DNA of 64,000 nucleotides from a virus. This document shows, one piece after another, positions 55,446 through 63,077 of the stretch (its first letter is position 1; every line of letters begins with the position of its first letter). The translations under genes and the position numbers were made by a program. The stretch is from the IMG/VR virus record IMGVR_UViG_3300027733_000040, positions 1 to 64,000 of that record, one strand, 5' to 3'. Below the pieces are notes generated by a model. It was not told the DNA's origin, ran no database searches, and was given only the letters and a program-made list of their open reading frames with translations.

Positions 55446-56158
55446 GAAAACAATAGTGTTTTTAATGTCGGCCTGAAATCCCTCGATTTGATTATTTTAG
55501 CTGGCCCAGATTCAGGCAGATTTATCAATATGCCATGGCTCAATTTGATGTTTAAATTGCGCTCCAATATTAGTCTATATAAACTTAGCTGTATGCTATA
55601 GTGGTTTAATGAACAGTCTTCAAGTCCGTTAAATGGGCTTTTCATCTTTTCATATTTGTTATCTAATTTTACGGTGCCGGTCTTCCAGTCTAGCAATGAA
55701 GTTACTAACTTGCCATTATATTCTAATTGTATAAGAGCGTCTATTCTACCAGCGACTTTTGCGGTAGTGTCACCGATGACCCATTCAGTTTTAAGAGTAG
55801 TAGCGTTATACTTTTTCTTTAAATCGTCCCAGAGTTCTTTGGCTGCTTTAACTTCATGTGGTAAACCTGTGATGTCTATATCTTCGCCTTTTATTATCAT
55901 TTCGGCGGCATTGTGGACTATCGTGCCCTTTTCTAAGCTTACTTTTCCTTTCGCATCCCATCGTTCTAAGATTGTCTGCTGACTAACCCCTTCTTTTTTT
56001 GCGCTGTGTTTGCTCCATCTTTCAGTATCAAAAGGCTGTTTATATTTTGATAGATATTGGGTCACAGACACTAATCTTTCGTCACCAAACCAATATGAAT
56101 GATTTTCGTCGATATATGTTATTTCGTCGAATTTGGTGGTTTCGAAGATCTCTTTCAT
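55442..56158 (-). CDS. PD-(D/E)XK exonuclease (RecB-like)
   Basis: A 238-aa nuclease. The RecB-type motifs are present: GTIVHNAAEMI near residue 79 (motif with His), VAGRIDALI near 135 (Asp), SLLDWKTGT near 152 (the D/E-X-K set) and a Q/Y in NHYSIQLSLYRLILE near 188. The order matches the Cas4/RecB/phage exonuclease group. It stands alone on the minus strand in a rightward block, so it is likely controlled separately. Likely single-stranded or double-stranded DNA exonuclease in replication or host DNA breakdown. Confidence 0.85.
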   Translation of the reverse strand: MKEIFETTKFDEITYIDENHSYWFGDERLVSVTQYLSKYKQPFDTERWSKHSAKKEGVSQQTILERWDAKGKVSLEKGTIVHNAAEMIIKGEDIDITGLPHEVKAAKELWDDLKKKYNATTLKTEWVIGDTTAKVAGRIDALIQLEYNGKLVTSLLDWKTGTVKLDNKYEKMKSPFNGLEDCSLNHYSIQLSLYRLILERNLNIKLSHGILINLPESGPAKIIKSRDFRPTLKTLLFS

Positions 56159-56184
56159 GGTTGAATACTCTATGTATATATTAT

Positions 56185-56322
56185 ATGGAAGAAGAGGTAG
56201 ATTTAACCATTGTTGATCGCGAGCCGACTAAGCAGACCAAAAAGGTCAAAGAGGTACCGCCTTATTATGAGGATACAGATGAAGATGCTGGTGGGTTTAT
56301 TCAGGATCTTGATTATAAGTAA
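56185..56322 (+). CDS. Short acidic protein
   Basis: A 45-aa protein rich in Glu, Asp and Lys (MEEEVDLTIVDREPTKQT to IQDLDYK). The ATG at 56185 starts after an AT-only leader (TATATTATATG). Its end overlaps the tail of the next minus-strand gene by 26 bases. Codon use looks like a real gene, but a short length and the acidic content leave doubt. Confidence 0.45.
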   Translation: MEEEVDLTIVDREPTKQTKKVKEVPPYYEDTDEDAGGFIQDLDYK

Positions 56323-56677
56323 CCTCATTTTCTAATTTTTCGATGTAATCAGTGATTACATGTTCTTCATCGATTAGATTGATATTTCCCTTTGTGTCGC
56401 CAGACACAATATTTGGATTTATCGTTACGTAAATTAGTTCTTGGTGTAAACTAGCTATGGTCTTTAGCATTTCTATCAGATGTTTTTTATTAGTACAGAG
56501 ATTTGCATGTATGTTTAGATCGTCTTTATATGTCGCTTCGATCGCTGATTGGAATGCATTTGCCATTTCGCTGTCTGTATAAATCGGAAGATAATATCTA
56601 GCATCTTTTTCATATGAAAAAATCTTATGATACTTTTCGAATAATCCACAGCTAAATATTATGTAATATTCTTTCAT
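56297..56677 (-). CDS. Hypothetical protein
   Basis: A 126-aa alpha/beta protein, not recognised. It has a YYIIFSCGLFEKYHKIFSYEKDARY start and a strand-rich IYVTINPNIVSG segment near residue 82. It lies tail to tail with the preceding short gene (26-base overlap) and divergent from the gene at 56726. AGATAGG precedes the ATG as a ribosome site. Confidence 0.55.
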   Translation of the reverse strand: MKEYYIIFSCGLFEKYHKIFSYEKDARYYLPIYTDSEMANAFQSAIEATYKDDLNIHANLCTNKKHLIEMLKTIASLHQELIYVTINPNIVSGDTKGNINLIDEEHVITDYIEKLENEVTYNQDPE

Positions 56678-56725
56678 TAGCCTATCTCCTGTGGGTATAT
56701 ACTTTACGCTTAAAAGGAGTGCAAA

Positions 56726-56995
56726 ATGGATAAGAAAACACCATATCCTGGTTTCAACCCTAGTTTTAAGAATGTTAAGAAGAGAAATGGTAATTTTAGA
56801 ACTGTGTTGGTATTAGAGGTGCTTAGTAAGAAACAATTGACACAGACCATAAAGGCTTTGATAGGAGAGCAGGTTGAAGCTAAGCTTGAACAGCTTATGG
56901 GCCGAAATGGCCTTATCGATTACGATGTGGTTTCAGATGATCGTTTTGATGTATTATTGCAAGAAGGGCTACGTATGGTCACTGAAGGGTATTGA
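56726..56995 (+). CDS. Hypothetical protein
   Basis: An 89-aa protein with an excellent AAAAGGAG ribosome site. The sequence is basic at the start (NPSFKNVKKRNGNFR) and has a helical middle (KQLTQTIKALIGEQVEAKLEQL). No known motif. Divergent promoters probably sit in the 48 bases between it and the minus-strand gene. Confidence 0.6.
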   Translation: MDKKTPYPGFNPSFKNVKKRNGNFRTVLVLEVLSKKQLTQTIKALIGEQVEAKLEQLMGRNGLIDYDVVSDDRFDVLLQEGLRMVTEGY

Positions 56996-57053
56996 CAGAG
57001 TTGTTGGGATCTGTTACAGTAAAAACAGACACAATTACTTTACTGGAGGATTC

Positions 57054-57710
57054 ATGGAAGGTAAATACAGAATATTAAACATCGATGGTTCGATTAGTTC
57101 TAAACTTTATGATCTGATTGAGGAAACATCAACCCAAAGGGCGACTCTACGGTCGGTTGGTGAAAGTAAAGAGATCTTAGTTCATAAAAACCGAATGATA
57201 CCCGTAGATAAAGTTGATAGTGCGGTGTGTATCGTGTCAGGCGGAGTCGAGTTAGCCATTTGTCCAAAATGTTTAACTATCAGCAAGAAGACGCTTGGCC
57301 TTGAGAATTTTTTATGTGAACGCGGTTGTGGTAATTATCCTTACCATAACCTTGGTTCTAACGGCCTAGCTTTAAGGAGTAGAAAGATAATGGAATTGAA
57401 GAATAAAAATGTTTTTAACTTAGAAGATGTTAAAAAGTATCCTGACTTTCGTGTTTGGAGCAAATTAAACAAATTTAATCATCCAAATATTGACTCTAGA
57501 TCTATAATTATCTTGCATTCTTCTGATAAGCCCAGAAAATTGCAATTTAACACTTATAATGGCTCTTTGGGCAAAAAATCACCGCCACTACCACTGGAAG
57601 CTTTCGATAAAAATGAAGCTCCGCAGGGAAAATGCCCTTGGTCGATTATCGCCAGTGTTGATGCTGAAGAAAATCGATTGAAAGAGTCAGGATATGAGCG
57701 CTCTATCTAG
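57054..57710 (+). CDS. Hypothetical protein with zinc-ribbon-like Cys cluster
   Basis: A 218-aa protein started at 57054, where GGAGG is 4-5 bases upstream; earlier in-frame starts run into the previous gene. Residues about 73-95 hold CPKC and CERGC pairs, a likely zinc ribbon. The rest is not recognised. It is probably cotranscribed with the small coiled-coil gene that follows. Confidence 0.55.
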   Translation: MEGKYRILNIDGSISSKLYDLIEETSTQRATLRSVGESKEILVHKNRMIPVDKVDSAVCIVSGGVELAICPKCLTISKKTLGLENFLCERGCGNYPYHNLGSNGLALRSRKIMELKNKNVFNLEDVKKYPDFRVWSKLNKFNHPNIDSRSIIILHSSDKPRKLQFNTYNGSLGKKSPPLPLEAFDKNEAPQGKCPWSIIASVDAEENRLKESGYERSI

Positions 57711-57719
57711 GAGTTCGCA

Positions 57720-58004
57720 ATTTCTGAAGATGAATTATCAGAAATCAATAAGAAGTATTCCGCCATCCTTGATGACATTAAAATGTTAGAGGAAATGATA
57801 TCTATATTGCCTTCAAGAACAGCACTCGAACTTAGGAGTGTGTTTGGCAAAATTATGCGCGATATTGCCGTTTGCCACAAGGGTTTAGCAATTCTTGCTA
57901 AAGAAAAAGTGGATTCATTAGTATCAGATTTGAATTATATGTCATTTGATCTTGAAGCCACAAGGAGAGAGCGGGATGAATATAAAAGAAAACTTGGCGA
58001 ATAA
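57720..58004 (+). CDS. Small coiled-coil protein, probable AUU start
   Basis: About 94 aa from ATT 57720, or 73 aa from the first ATG at 57783. AGGAG at 57709-57713 sits six bases before the ATT, and the extra residues (ISEDELSEINKKYSAILDD) continue the coiled-coil pattern of the rest. No ribosome site exists before the ATG at 57783. The preceding gene's stop overlaps the AGGAG, so initiation may be coupled. It overlaps the GDP-fucose synthase start. Function unknown. Confidence 0.5.
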   Translation: MSEDELSEINKKYSAILDDIKMLEEMISILPSRTALELRSVFGKIMRDIAVCHKGLAILAKEKVDSLVSDLNYMSFDLEATRRERDEYKRKLGE

Positions 58005-58992
58005 TTTAAAAAGAGAATCGATATTAATCACAGGTGGTGCTGGTTTTTTAGGTAACAAAGTCGTCCAATGTTTCATGGAAAACGGTTTTGGCTCAGAATG
58101 TGTAAGAGGCCAGAAAGCCAGACCTAATAATGTTTATATTAATCGATCAGTATTATTCGATCTTACTATTGAGTCACATGTTTCAGAATTGTTCAGCCGT
58201 CTATCGCCTACCATAGTTATACATCTAGCTGCTGCTGTCGGTGGTATCGGTGCTAATCAAAAAACACCAGGTTCTTTTTTTTACAAAAATGCCATGATGG
58301 GGATACTTCTACAAGAGTATGCTAGAAGGCATAATGTTAAAAAGTTCGTTACTATCGGCACAGTTTGTTCATATCCTAAATTCACGCCATCACCTTTTAA
58401 AGAATCAGATTTATGGAATGGCTATCCGGAAGAGACAAATGCGGCCTACGGCATCGCAAAAAAAGCCTTGCTTGTGCAGAGCCAAGCCTATCGCCAAGAG
58501 TATGGCTTTAATGGGATTCATCTGTTGCCCGCCAACTTGTATGGTCCGCTTGACAATTTTGATGATAGCACATCACATGTTGTCCCAGCGATCATCAAAA
58601 GAATCTACGAGGCCAAAAGAGACAAATTAGATCATGTAACCGTTTGGGGCGATGGTTCACCCACTAGAGAATTTCTATATGTGGATGATGCAGCGAGAGG
58701 TATAGTGCAAGCTACCTCGACATATGATAGTCCTGAACCAATAAATTTGGGATCAGGGAGAGAGATTAGCATAAAAGATTTAACGACCAAGATAGCTCAA
58801 ATAATTGGATATGATGGTCTAATAAAATATGATCATTCAAAGCCCAACGGGCAGCCTAGGAGGAGCCTCGATAGTACGCAGGCAGCACTAAAATTTAATT
58901 TTCAGACGACCACTGATCTTGACACAGGGCTAAAAACTACTATTGATTGGTATATTGATCACATTTCTTCTATTGGAGCAGTTAGAAAATAA
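57976..58992 (+). CDS. fcl: GDP-L-fucose synthase (GDP-4-keto-6-deoxymannose epimerase/reductase)
   Basis: A 338-aa SDR-type sugar-nucleotide enzyme. The NADP motif ITGGAGFLGNKV is near residue 15, AAAVGGIGANQKTPG near 86, FVTIGTVCSYPK near 125 with the Ser/Thr region, and the catalytic YGIAKK near 156. LLPANLYGPLDNF and SPTREFLYVDD follow, both strong Fcl features. It makes GDP-fucose from GDP-4-keto-6-deoxymannose; a GMD-type dehydratase was not seen in this window. The start is chosen from AAGGAG eight bases upstream; the reading from 57946 is not needed. Confidence 0.9.
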   Translation: MNIKENLANNLKRESILITGGAGFLGNKVVQCFMENGFGSECVRGQKARPNNVYINRSVLFDLTIESHVSELFSRLSPTIVIHLAAAVGGIGANQKTPGSFFYKNAMMGILLQEYARRHNVKKFVTIGTVCSYPKFTPSPFKESDLWNGYPEETNAAYGIAKKALLVQSQAYRQEYGFNGIHLLPANLYGPLDNFDDSTSHVVPAIIKRIYEAKRDKLDHVTVWGDGSPTREFLYVDDAARGIVQATSTYDSPEPINLGSGREISIKDLTTKIAQIIGYDGLIKYDHSKPNGQPRRSLDSTQAALKFNFQTTTDLDTGLKTTIDWYIDHISSIGAVRK

Positions 58993-58993
58993 A

Positions 58994-59791
58994 ATGAAAA
59001 GTCGTATTGAACGTGTTCTTCCAACCGCTTATCTTATAGGTCAAACGACACTTGATTTAGATCAATTAACCAAATATCTCGAAGATACTGACGCCAAGCC
59101 ATTCGTTAGAGAAGTAGAAGAAGCAAGATTTTCTGGTGTGTCTGATATGGAGATTATTTGTTCCGTATATGCTAAATTATGCTATAAATCTTTTGTCGTT
59201 GGTACGAATAAAAACATAACAAGAACGAGATCTATAAAGGATAACATCAAAGGATGTTTCGATGTTAAGCATGGCAGCATATTCGAGCATGTTTTCTTTA
59301 ATTTTATCATTAAAGATTGTTCAAGGATTTTTACACATGAGCTTGTACGACACAGGGTCGGCACAGCCTTTAGCCAAAATTCTGGGCGCTATATTAGAGA
59401 AGATGTGATACGTGTTGTTCTTAGCCCAGACATAGAGCATTCAAAAAAGATCGACGCTATCTTAGAGAATATCTGCGCCGGTTATGATGAGTTAGATTAT
59501 GAATTAGATATCGATTCTACTATAAGGTTCGACGAAAAGAAAAAATTAACCAGTTCTATCAGACGAATCCTGCCTAATATGTGCGCTAATGACATAGGTT
59601 TTACTGTCAATGTCCGAGAATTAAGACACATACTTTTGATGCGTACTTCCCGCCATGCCGAATGGGAAATGCGGTATGTTTTTGACAAGATTTATAAATT
59701 ATTACTACCAAAATATGGTGCCTTTTTCCATGGTTTGCATGTAGGGTCACATGAAGGATATGTAGAGATTACTGAGGAGCCTTATGTATAA
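58994..59791 (+). CDS. thyX: Flavin-dependent thymidylate synthase
   Basis: A 265-aa protein started at ATG 58994, one base after the fcl stop. The ThyX motif is RHRVGTAFSQNSGRY near residue 119, matching RHRX(7-8)S; upstream IFEHVFFNFII carries the preceding His. The enzyme makes dTMP from dUMP with FAD and methylene-folate. With dUTPase directly after it (8-base overlap) it forms a compact dTTP supply pair, useful for an AT-rich phage. Confidence 0.93.
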   Translation: MKSRIERVLPTAYLIGQTTLDLDQLTKYLEDTDAKPFVREVEEARFSGVSDMEIICSVYAKLCYKSFVVGTNKNITRTRSIKDNIKGCFDVKHGSIFEHVFFNFIIKDCSRIFTHELVRHRVGTAFSQNSGRYIREDVIRVVLSPDIEHSKKIDAILENICAGYDELDYELDIDSTIRFDEKKKLTSSIRRILPNMCANDIGFTVNVRELRHILLMRTSRHAEWEMRYVFDKIYKLLLPKYGAFFHGLHVGSHEGYVEITEEPYV

Positions 59792-60344
59792 AATAACTTT
59801 AGAAAGGCTCAATGGTAACGATTTGCCGCTACCTAAATTCGAGACAAGTGGTTCTGCGTGTTTTGACATATCAGCATGTTTAACACGTCGGATGTCTGAA
59901 TGCTTACTAAATGGAAGAAAAAAGCATTTTTTATATAAATGGCATGCTACGAATTTAAGGAAGTATGTTGAAGGACTAGAAGATGTATTTTCTGAAGAAT
60001 CAGAAATGTCACGGTTATACATTCATCCTAACGAAACCATTTTGATACCAACTGGATATAAAGCATCATTTGCTTCAGATTTAGTGTTAAAATTATACAT
60101 CAGGTCTTCTATCGGTTTAAATGGTCTCAATCTAGCTAACCAAGTAGGGATTATTGATTCTGATTATCGTGGTGAGATCTTTATAGCTATAAAAAACAAT
60201 TCTGACATCGCCCAGACTATAAACCACGGTGACCGTATCGCCCAAGCAATGCTTGAATGTATAGTTAAACCAGAGATCATTGCTGGTGTCGTTGATCCCA
60301 CAGCGCGCAATGATGGTGGTTTTGGCTCTACTGGAAGAAAATGA
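59784..60344 (+). CDS. dut: dUTP diphosphatase
   Basis: A 186-aa protein with all five dUTPase motifs: SGSACFDISA (I), RSSIGLNGL (II), GIIDSDYRGEI (III, with Asp), GDRIAQAML (IV) and RNDGGFGSTGR (V). About 50 extra residues between motifs I and II (LTRRMSEC to VFSEESEM) make it longer than the usual 140-150 aa. It overlaps thyX by 8 bases, so they are translated together. It produces dUMP for ThyX and keeps uracil out of DNA. Confidence 0.95.
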   Translation: MYKITLERLNGNDLPLPKFETSGSACFDISACLTRRMSECLLNGRKKHFLYKWHATNLRKYVEGLEDVFSEESEMSRLYIHPNETILIPTGYKASFASDLVLKLYIRSSIGLNGLNLANQVGIIDSDYRGEIFIAIKNNSDIAQTINHGDRIAQAMLECIVKPEIIAGVVDPTARNDGGFGSTGRK

Positions 60345-60667
60345 CAATGAGGGGCACATATAAAACAGTAAAACCGGCGTATAGTGCTCTACTTGAAGCA
60401 AACAATTTAACATTAAATCAATATTGTAATCTGAAACCCAAAAATATACAAGAGATCATAGACAAAATACCTGGTACCGGTGATCGTACCGTCAGGCATA
60501 TGTTAAATGTCGGCCCTCGTAATGCTACTGAAACAGATATACTAAATTACTATGTTTGGAATGTCGCTACGCCAAGAATTAGAGCAGAGAATGATTTGGC
60601 TAAGTTACACAGCACTAAAAGGAATTCTATTTATAGTCAGACAGATGACATTATCGATTTTGATTAG
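60341..60667 (+). CDS. Small protein with helix-hairpin-helix-like segment
   Basis: A 108-aa basic protein. IDKIPGTGDRTVRHML near residue 43 has the GXG pattern of helix-hairpin-helix DNA binding. The first ATG overlaps the dut stop by 4 bases. A DNA-binding role in replication or repair is possible. Its end overlaps the short minus-strand gene at 60651-60830. Confidence 0.5.
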   Translation: MTMRGTYKTVKPAYSALLEANNLTLNQYCNLKPKNIQEIIDKIPGTGDRTVRHMLNVGPRNATETDILNYYVWNVATPRIRAENDLAKLHSTKRNSIYSQTDDIIDFD

Positions 60668-60830
60668 CCTTTTTCGGTCGTTTTTGTTTCGTTTTTTTCT
60701 TTTGGCCGTTGTTGTGCCACTCATAGGGATCGCCAATACTACTAATATCATATTCACTAGGGTTCTGACGGTCCAGAAACGTGGTTGGTGATTTGTATTG
60801 AATTTCACTAATTATTTCTTTAATTTTCAT
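60651..60830 (-). CDS. Short basic protein on the minus strand
   Basis: A 59-aa protein beginning MKIKEIISEIQYKSP and ending in a highly basic tail (KKKTKQKRPKKANQNR). It fills most of the 177-base gap between two plus-strand genes. It has no clear ribosome site. Phage proteins beginning MKIXEI are common, and the amino-acid pattern is protein-like, but evidence is limited. Confidence 0.4.
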   Translation of the reverse strand: MKIKEIISEIQYKSPTTFLDRQNPSEYDISSIGDPYEWHNNGQKKKTKQKRPKKANQNR

Positions 60831-60844
60831 GGAGTATATTTGAT

Positions 60845-61072
60845 ATGATTGAAAATTCTCAAGCTTCTTTTTCCGTGTGGACTTTAGACGGAAAAGACTA
60901 TTTTGAATTCAATAATGATGGGATTATAATTCATAGATTAGATACTGAACAGGCGGCCGTTGATGTGGCTAAGGATAAGACAGCCCACCACTGGTTATTG
61001 CTAGATGATGATAAAGATAAATATACTGCAGGAGGCACTAATGACTCAAAAAAGATTTTCAAGCGTAGATGA
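60845..61072 (+). CDS. Small hypothetical protein before the neck genes
   Basis: A 75-aa alpha/beta protein (ENSQASFSVWTLDGKDYFEFNNDG, then EQAAVDVAKDK), not recognised. It overlaps the next gene by 32 bases, so it is probably cotranscribed with the neck/tail block. Upstream GGAG sits near the ATG. Confidence 0.55.
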   Translation: MIENSQASFSVWTLDGKDYFEFNNDGIIIHRLDTEQAAVDVAKDKTAHHWLLLDDDKDKYTAGGTNDSKKIFKRR

Positions 61073-61667
61073 TATTCCTGATTTTATGACGGCGGCTAAG
61101 GATTTTAGGAGTGATATAGAACAAACCAATTCACCGCTTTCATTGTTCGACAATGAAGCGCCTGATTTAAAGATGGCAAGAAAATTAGTCGATGAAAGTA
61201 TAAATATAGTCGGCGCTGAAGTAAACATCTTTTTAAGAACCAACAATGATGATATTAGTGAAGTATGGGAAGAGGACGCTGACCCTACATATTGGAATCC
61301 CTTTAAGATAAAAGCATTTTTTAAGCCTTCTCCGATCGAACTGGAATTAAAGAAATCTGGCGTTGATGTAGAAAATAAAATGGAGATTTCGCTAAGTCAC
61401 CGACAAATCTATATGGTCTGTCGCGAGAGGATGCTGCGGGCTGGTGATGTAATCAGAATACCATATAATAGCGCTCAAGTCGATTTAGCGCCTCGTTTCT
61501 TTAGAGTAACCAACGCTGCGCCATCAGGTAATTTCCGCTATAATTGGCTATATCTTTCATGTAAGTTAGAATCTATTACTGCCGATATTACTGTAAGGCC
61601 TATGAAAGACATAATAGGTGACATAGAAATAATTAAGACAAATGGAGTGTACCGTGAGTCTCTCTGA
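61041..61667 (+). CDS. Putative neck or head-tail connector protein
   Basis: A 208-aa protein started at 61041 where AGGAGG is seven bases upstream. Sequence features: SHRQIYMVCRERMLRAGDVIRIPYN near residue 115 and RFFRVTNAAPSG near 152, with a charged N-terminal helix. Position just before gp15-like and sheath genes suggests a T4 gp13/gp14-type neck role, but the family was not recognised. Confidence 0.45.
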   Translation: MTQKRFSSVDDIPDFMTAAKDFRSDIEQTNSPLSLFDNEAPDLKMARKLVDESINIVGAEVNIFLRTNNDDISEVWEEDADPTYWNPFKIKAFFKPSPIELELKKSGVDVENKMEISLSHRQIYMVCRERMLRAGDVIRIPYNSAQVDLAPRFFRVTNAAPSGNFRYNWLYLSCKLESITADITVRPMKDIIGDIEIIKTNGVYRESL

Positions 61668-61950
61668 TGATATAAGGAAAATGAAGTTATTGGCTATAGC
61701 TAAAATAAAAGAGATTATTCCGGCAGTATCTGAAGGTATCAAGGACGATATTAAATCCCAAATGGATATTAAACTCGAGGTTTCTGATTTAACAGATAAT
61801 GCTGGCGTAGTCGAATCAGTGTTGGTAGGGAAAAAAGAATATCCTACTATCGATGAGCTTAAAGCCGAAAAGACCGATGCTGAAGATTATATAAAAGATT
61901 TAGATGCCGCAAAAATCACAGAAATGGTGAAATCCTATGGCGCTCTATGA
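61654..61950 (+). CDS. Small acidic helical protein
   Basis: A 98-aa protein started at GTG 61654 with GGAG 6-7 bases before it; an ATG at 61642 is possible. It is helical and acidic, with a SYGAL end. It overlaps the preceding gene by 14 bases and the following gene by 14. It may be an assembly factor or minor neck component. Confidence 0.5.
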   Translation: MSLSDDIRKMKLLAIAKIKEIIPAVSEGIKDDIKSQMDIKLEVSDLTDNAGVVESVLVGKKEYPTIDELKAEKTDAEDYIKDLDAAKITEMVKSYGAL

Positions 61951-62713
61951 TTTTAATCATGACACTTCTATAAATCCGGTAACGTTGCAGAACGTTCCTT
62001 TCGGACTGCCAAGGGATGCAGCTGTTAGTCAGCTTAGCGACAACCAAGGCGGCCGTAAAACTCTTACTGGAGATGAGTATAATACCTACCCCCAGTATGT
62101 TGAGGATTTCATCACTCCGGGTTTTAGAGCGCTGGATGAAGCTGTAAAGCAGTATTGGACTGGCATTAGAGTACCGACAAAAGACGCCTATAGGTTTATG
62201 AAGGTCAGAATAGCTGGCGGAAGCAAATCGATATTAGTTTGGCGAGGAGATTTAAAAGACGGTAGAACTAAACTACCTGTCGCCGCCATAAGCCGAACAT
62301 CACACGAATTCAATAAGGATAAATTTAGCCCGACTTATCTATCGATGGGCCATAGATATTTAAATACTGCTGGTTCTTTGGTCGCGAAGCAATATCGCCC
62401 AGTTCCTTATAATGTCACTTATGAAATGGGAGTTTGGGCCGAACACAAACGAGATGCAGAGTATATATTATATCAAGTGCTAACTAGATTTAATCCTTTG
62501 GCGGAATTACGGATGTTCGATGGAAAGCTTGTAGGCAATGTTCAGATGAAGCTTAACAGTGCCGCGGACAATAGCGATAAAGAAATAAGTAATGATTCTA
62601 TGGCCAAGGTTAAATATGACTTCAGCTTTACAGCTGAAGCATGGTTGCCGCTGCCTCAAGTAGTGGTACCAGCTATCGTCGGCCAAGTGACAGCATATTA
62701 TACACCTTCTTAA
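61937..62713 (+). CDS. Putative tail completion/sheath stabiliser protein (gp15-like)
   Basis: A 258-aa protein with a beta-rich core (GSKSILVWRGDLKDGRTKLPVAAISRTS) and the segment EYILYQVLTRFNPLAELRMF near residue 183 that recalls tail terminator/sheath stabiliser proteins. Length is close to T4 gp15 (272 aa), and the gene order neck, tail-completion, sheath is the one seen in T4-like phages. The match rests on position and length, so confidence is moderate. Confidence 0.5.
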   Translation: MALYDFNHDTSINPVTLQNVPFGLPRDAAVSQLSDNQGGRKTLTGDEYNTYPQYVEDFITPGFRALDEAVKQYWTGIRVPTKDAYRFMKVRIAGGSKSILVWRGDLKDGRTKLPVAAISRTSHEFNKDKFSPTYLSMGHRYLNTAGSLVAKQYRPVPYNVTYEMGVWAEHKRDAEYILYQVLTRFNPLAELRMFDGKLVGNVQMKLNSAADNSDKEISNDSMAKVKYDFSFTAEAWLPLPQVVVPAIVGQVTAYYTPS

Positions 62714-62721
62714 GAGATTAT

Positions 62722-63039
62722 ATGATGGAAGATAGAAAGAAAAAGCTTAAATCTAATAAAATCATCAGACGCCCTTCTGTACAAGACGCAGTCGTAGAAG
62801 ATATTAAATCTACTAGAATGGTAAGAGTGTTTAATAGTTGCAAACAGATGATACCACTTCAAATGCGCCCTCCGGGTACTAGTTTTTATCGCTACGAGCA
62901 ACAAATCCGACTAAATCCCGGACAACATGCTTTATTACCTTTAGACCATCTCAGAGAAGACCAGATTGAAAATCTCCAGAAAAAGGGATTTATCAAGATA
63001 ATCTATGATTCTGGTTCGAAAAATTCTAAGCAAAATTAA
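62722..63039 (+). CDS. Small basic protein before the sheath gene
   Basis: A 105-aa protein rich in Lys and Arg at the start (RKKKLKSNKIIRRP), then a beta-rich part (MIPLQMRPPGTSFYRYEQQIRLNPGQ). The ATG at 62722 (or 62725) begins nine bases after the preceding stop; a longer reading from 62641 would overlap it. Virion role suspected because of its position just before the sheath. Confidence 0.55.
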   Translation: MMEDRKKKLKSNKIIRRPSVQDAVVEDIKSTRMVRVFNSCKQMIPLQMRPPGTSFYRYEQQIRLNPGQHALLPLDHLREDQIENLQKKGFIKIIYDSGSKNSKQN

Positions 63040-63077
63040 TATAAGTTGGAACAGCATTAAAAAAAGAGGAGTTAAAT

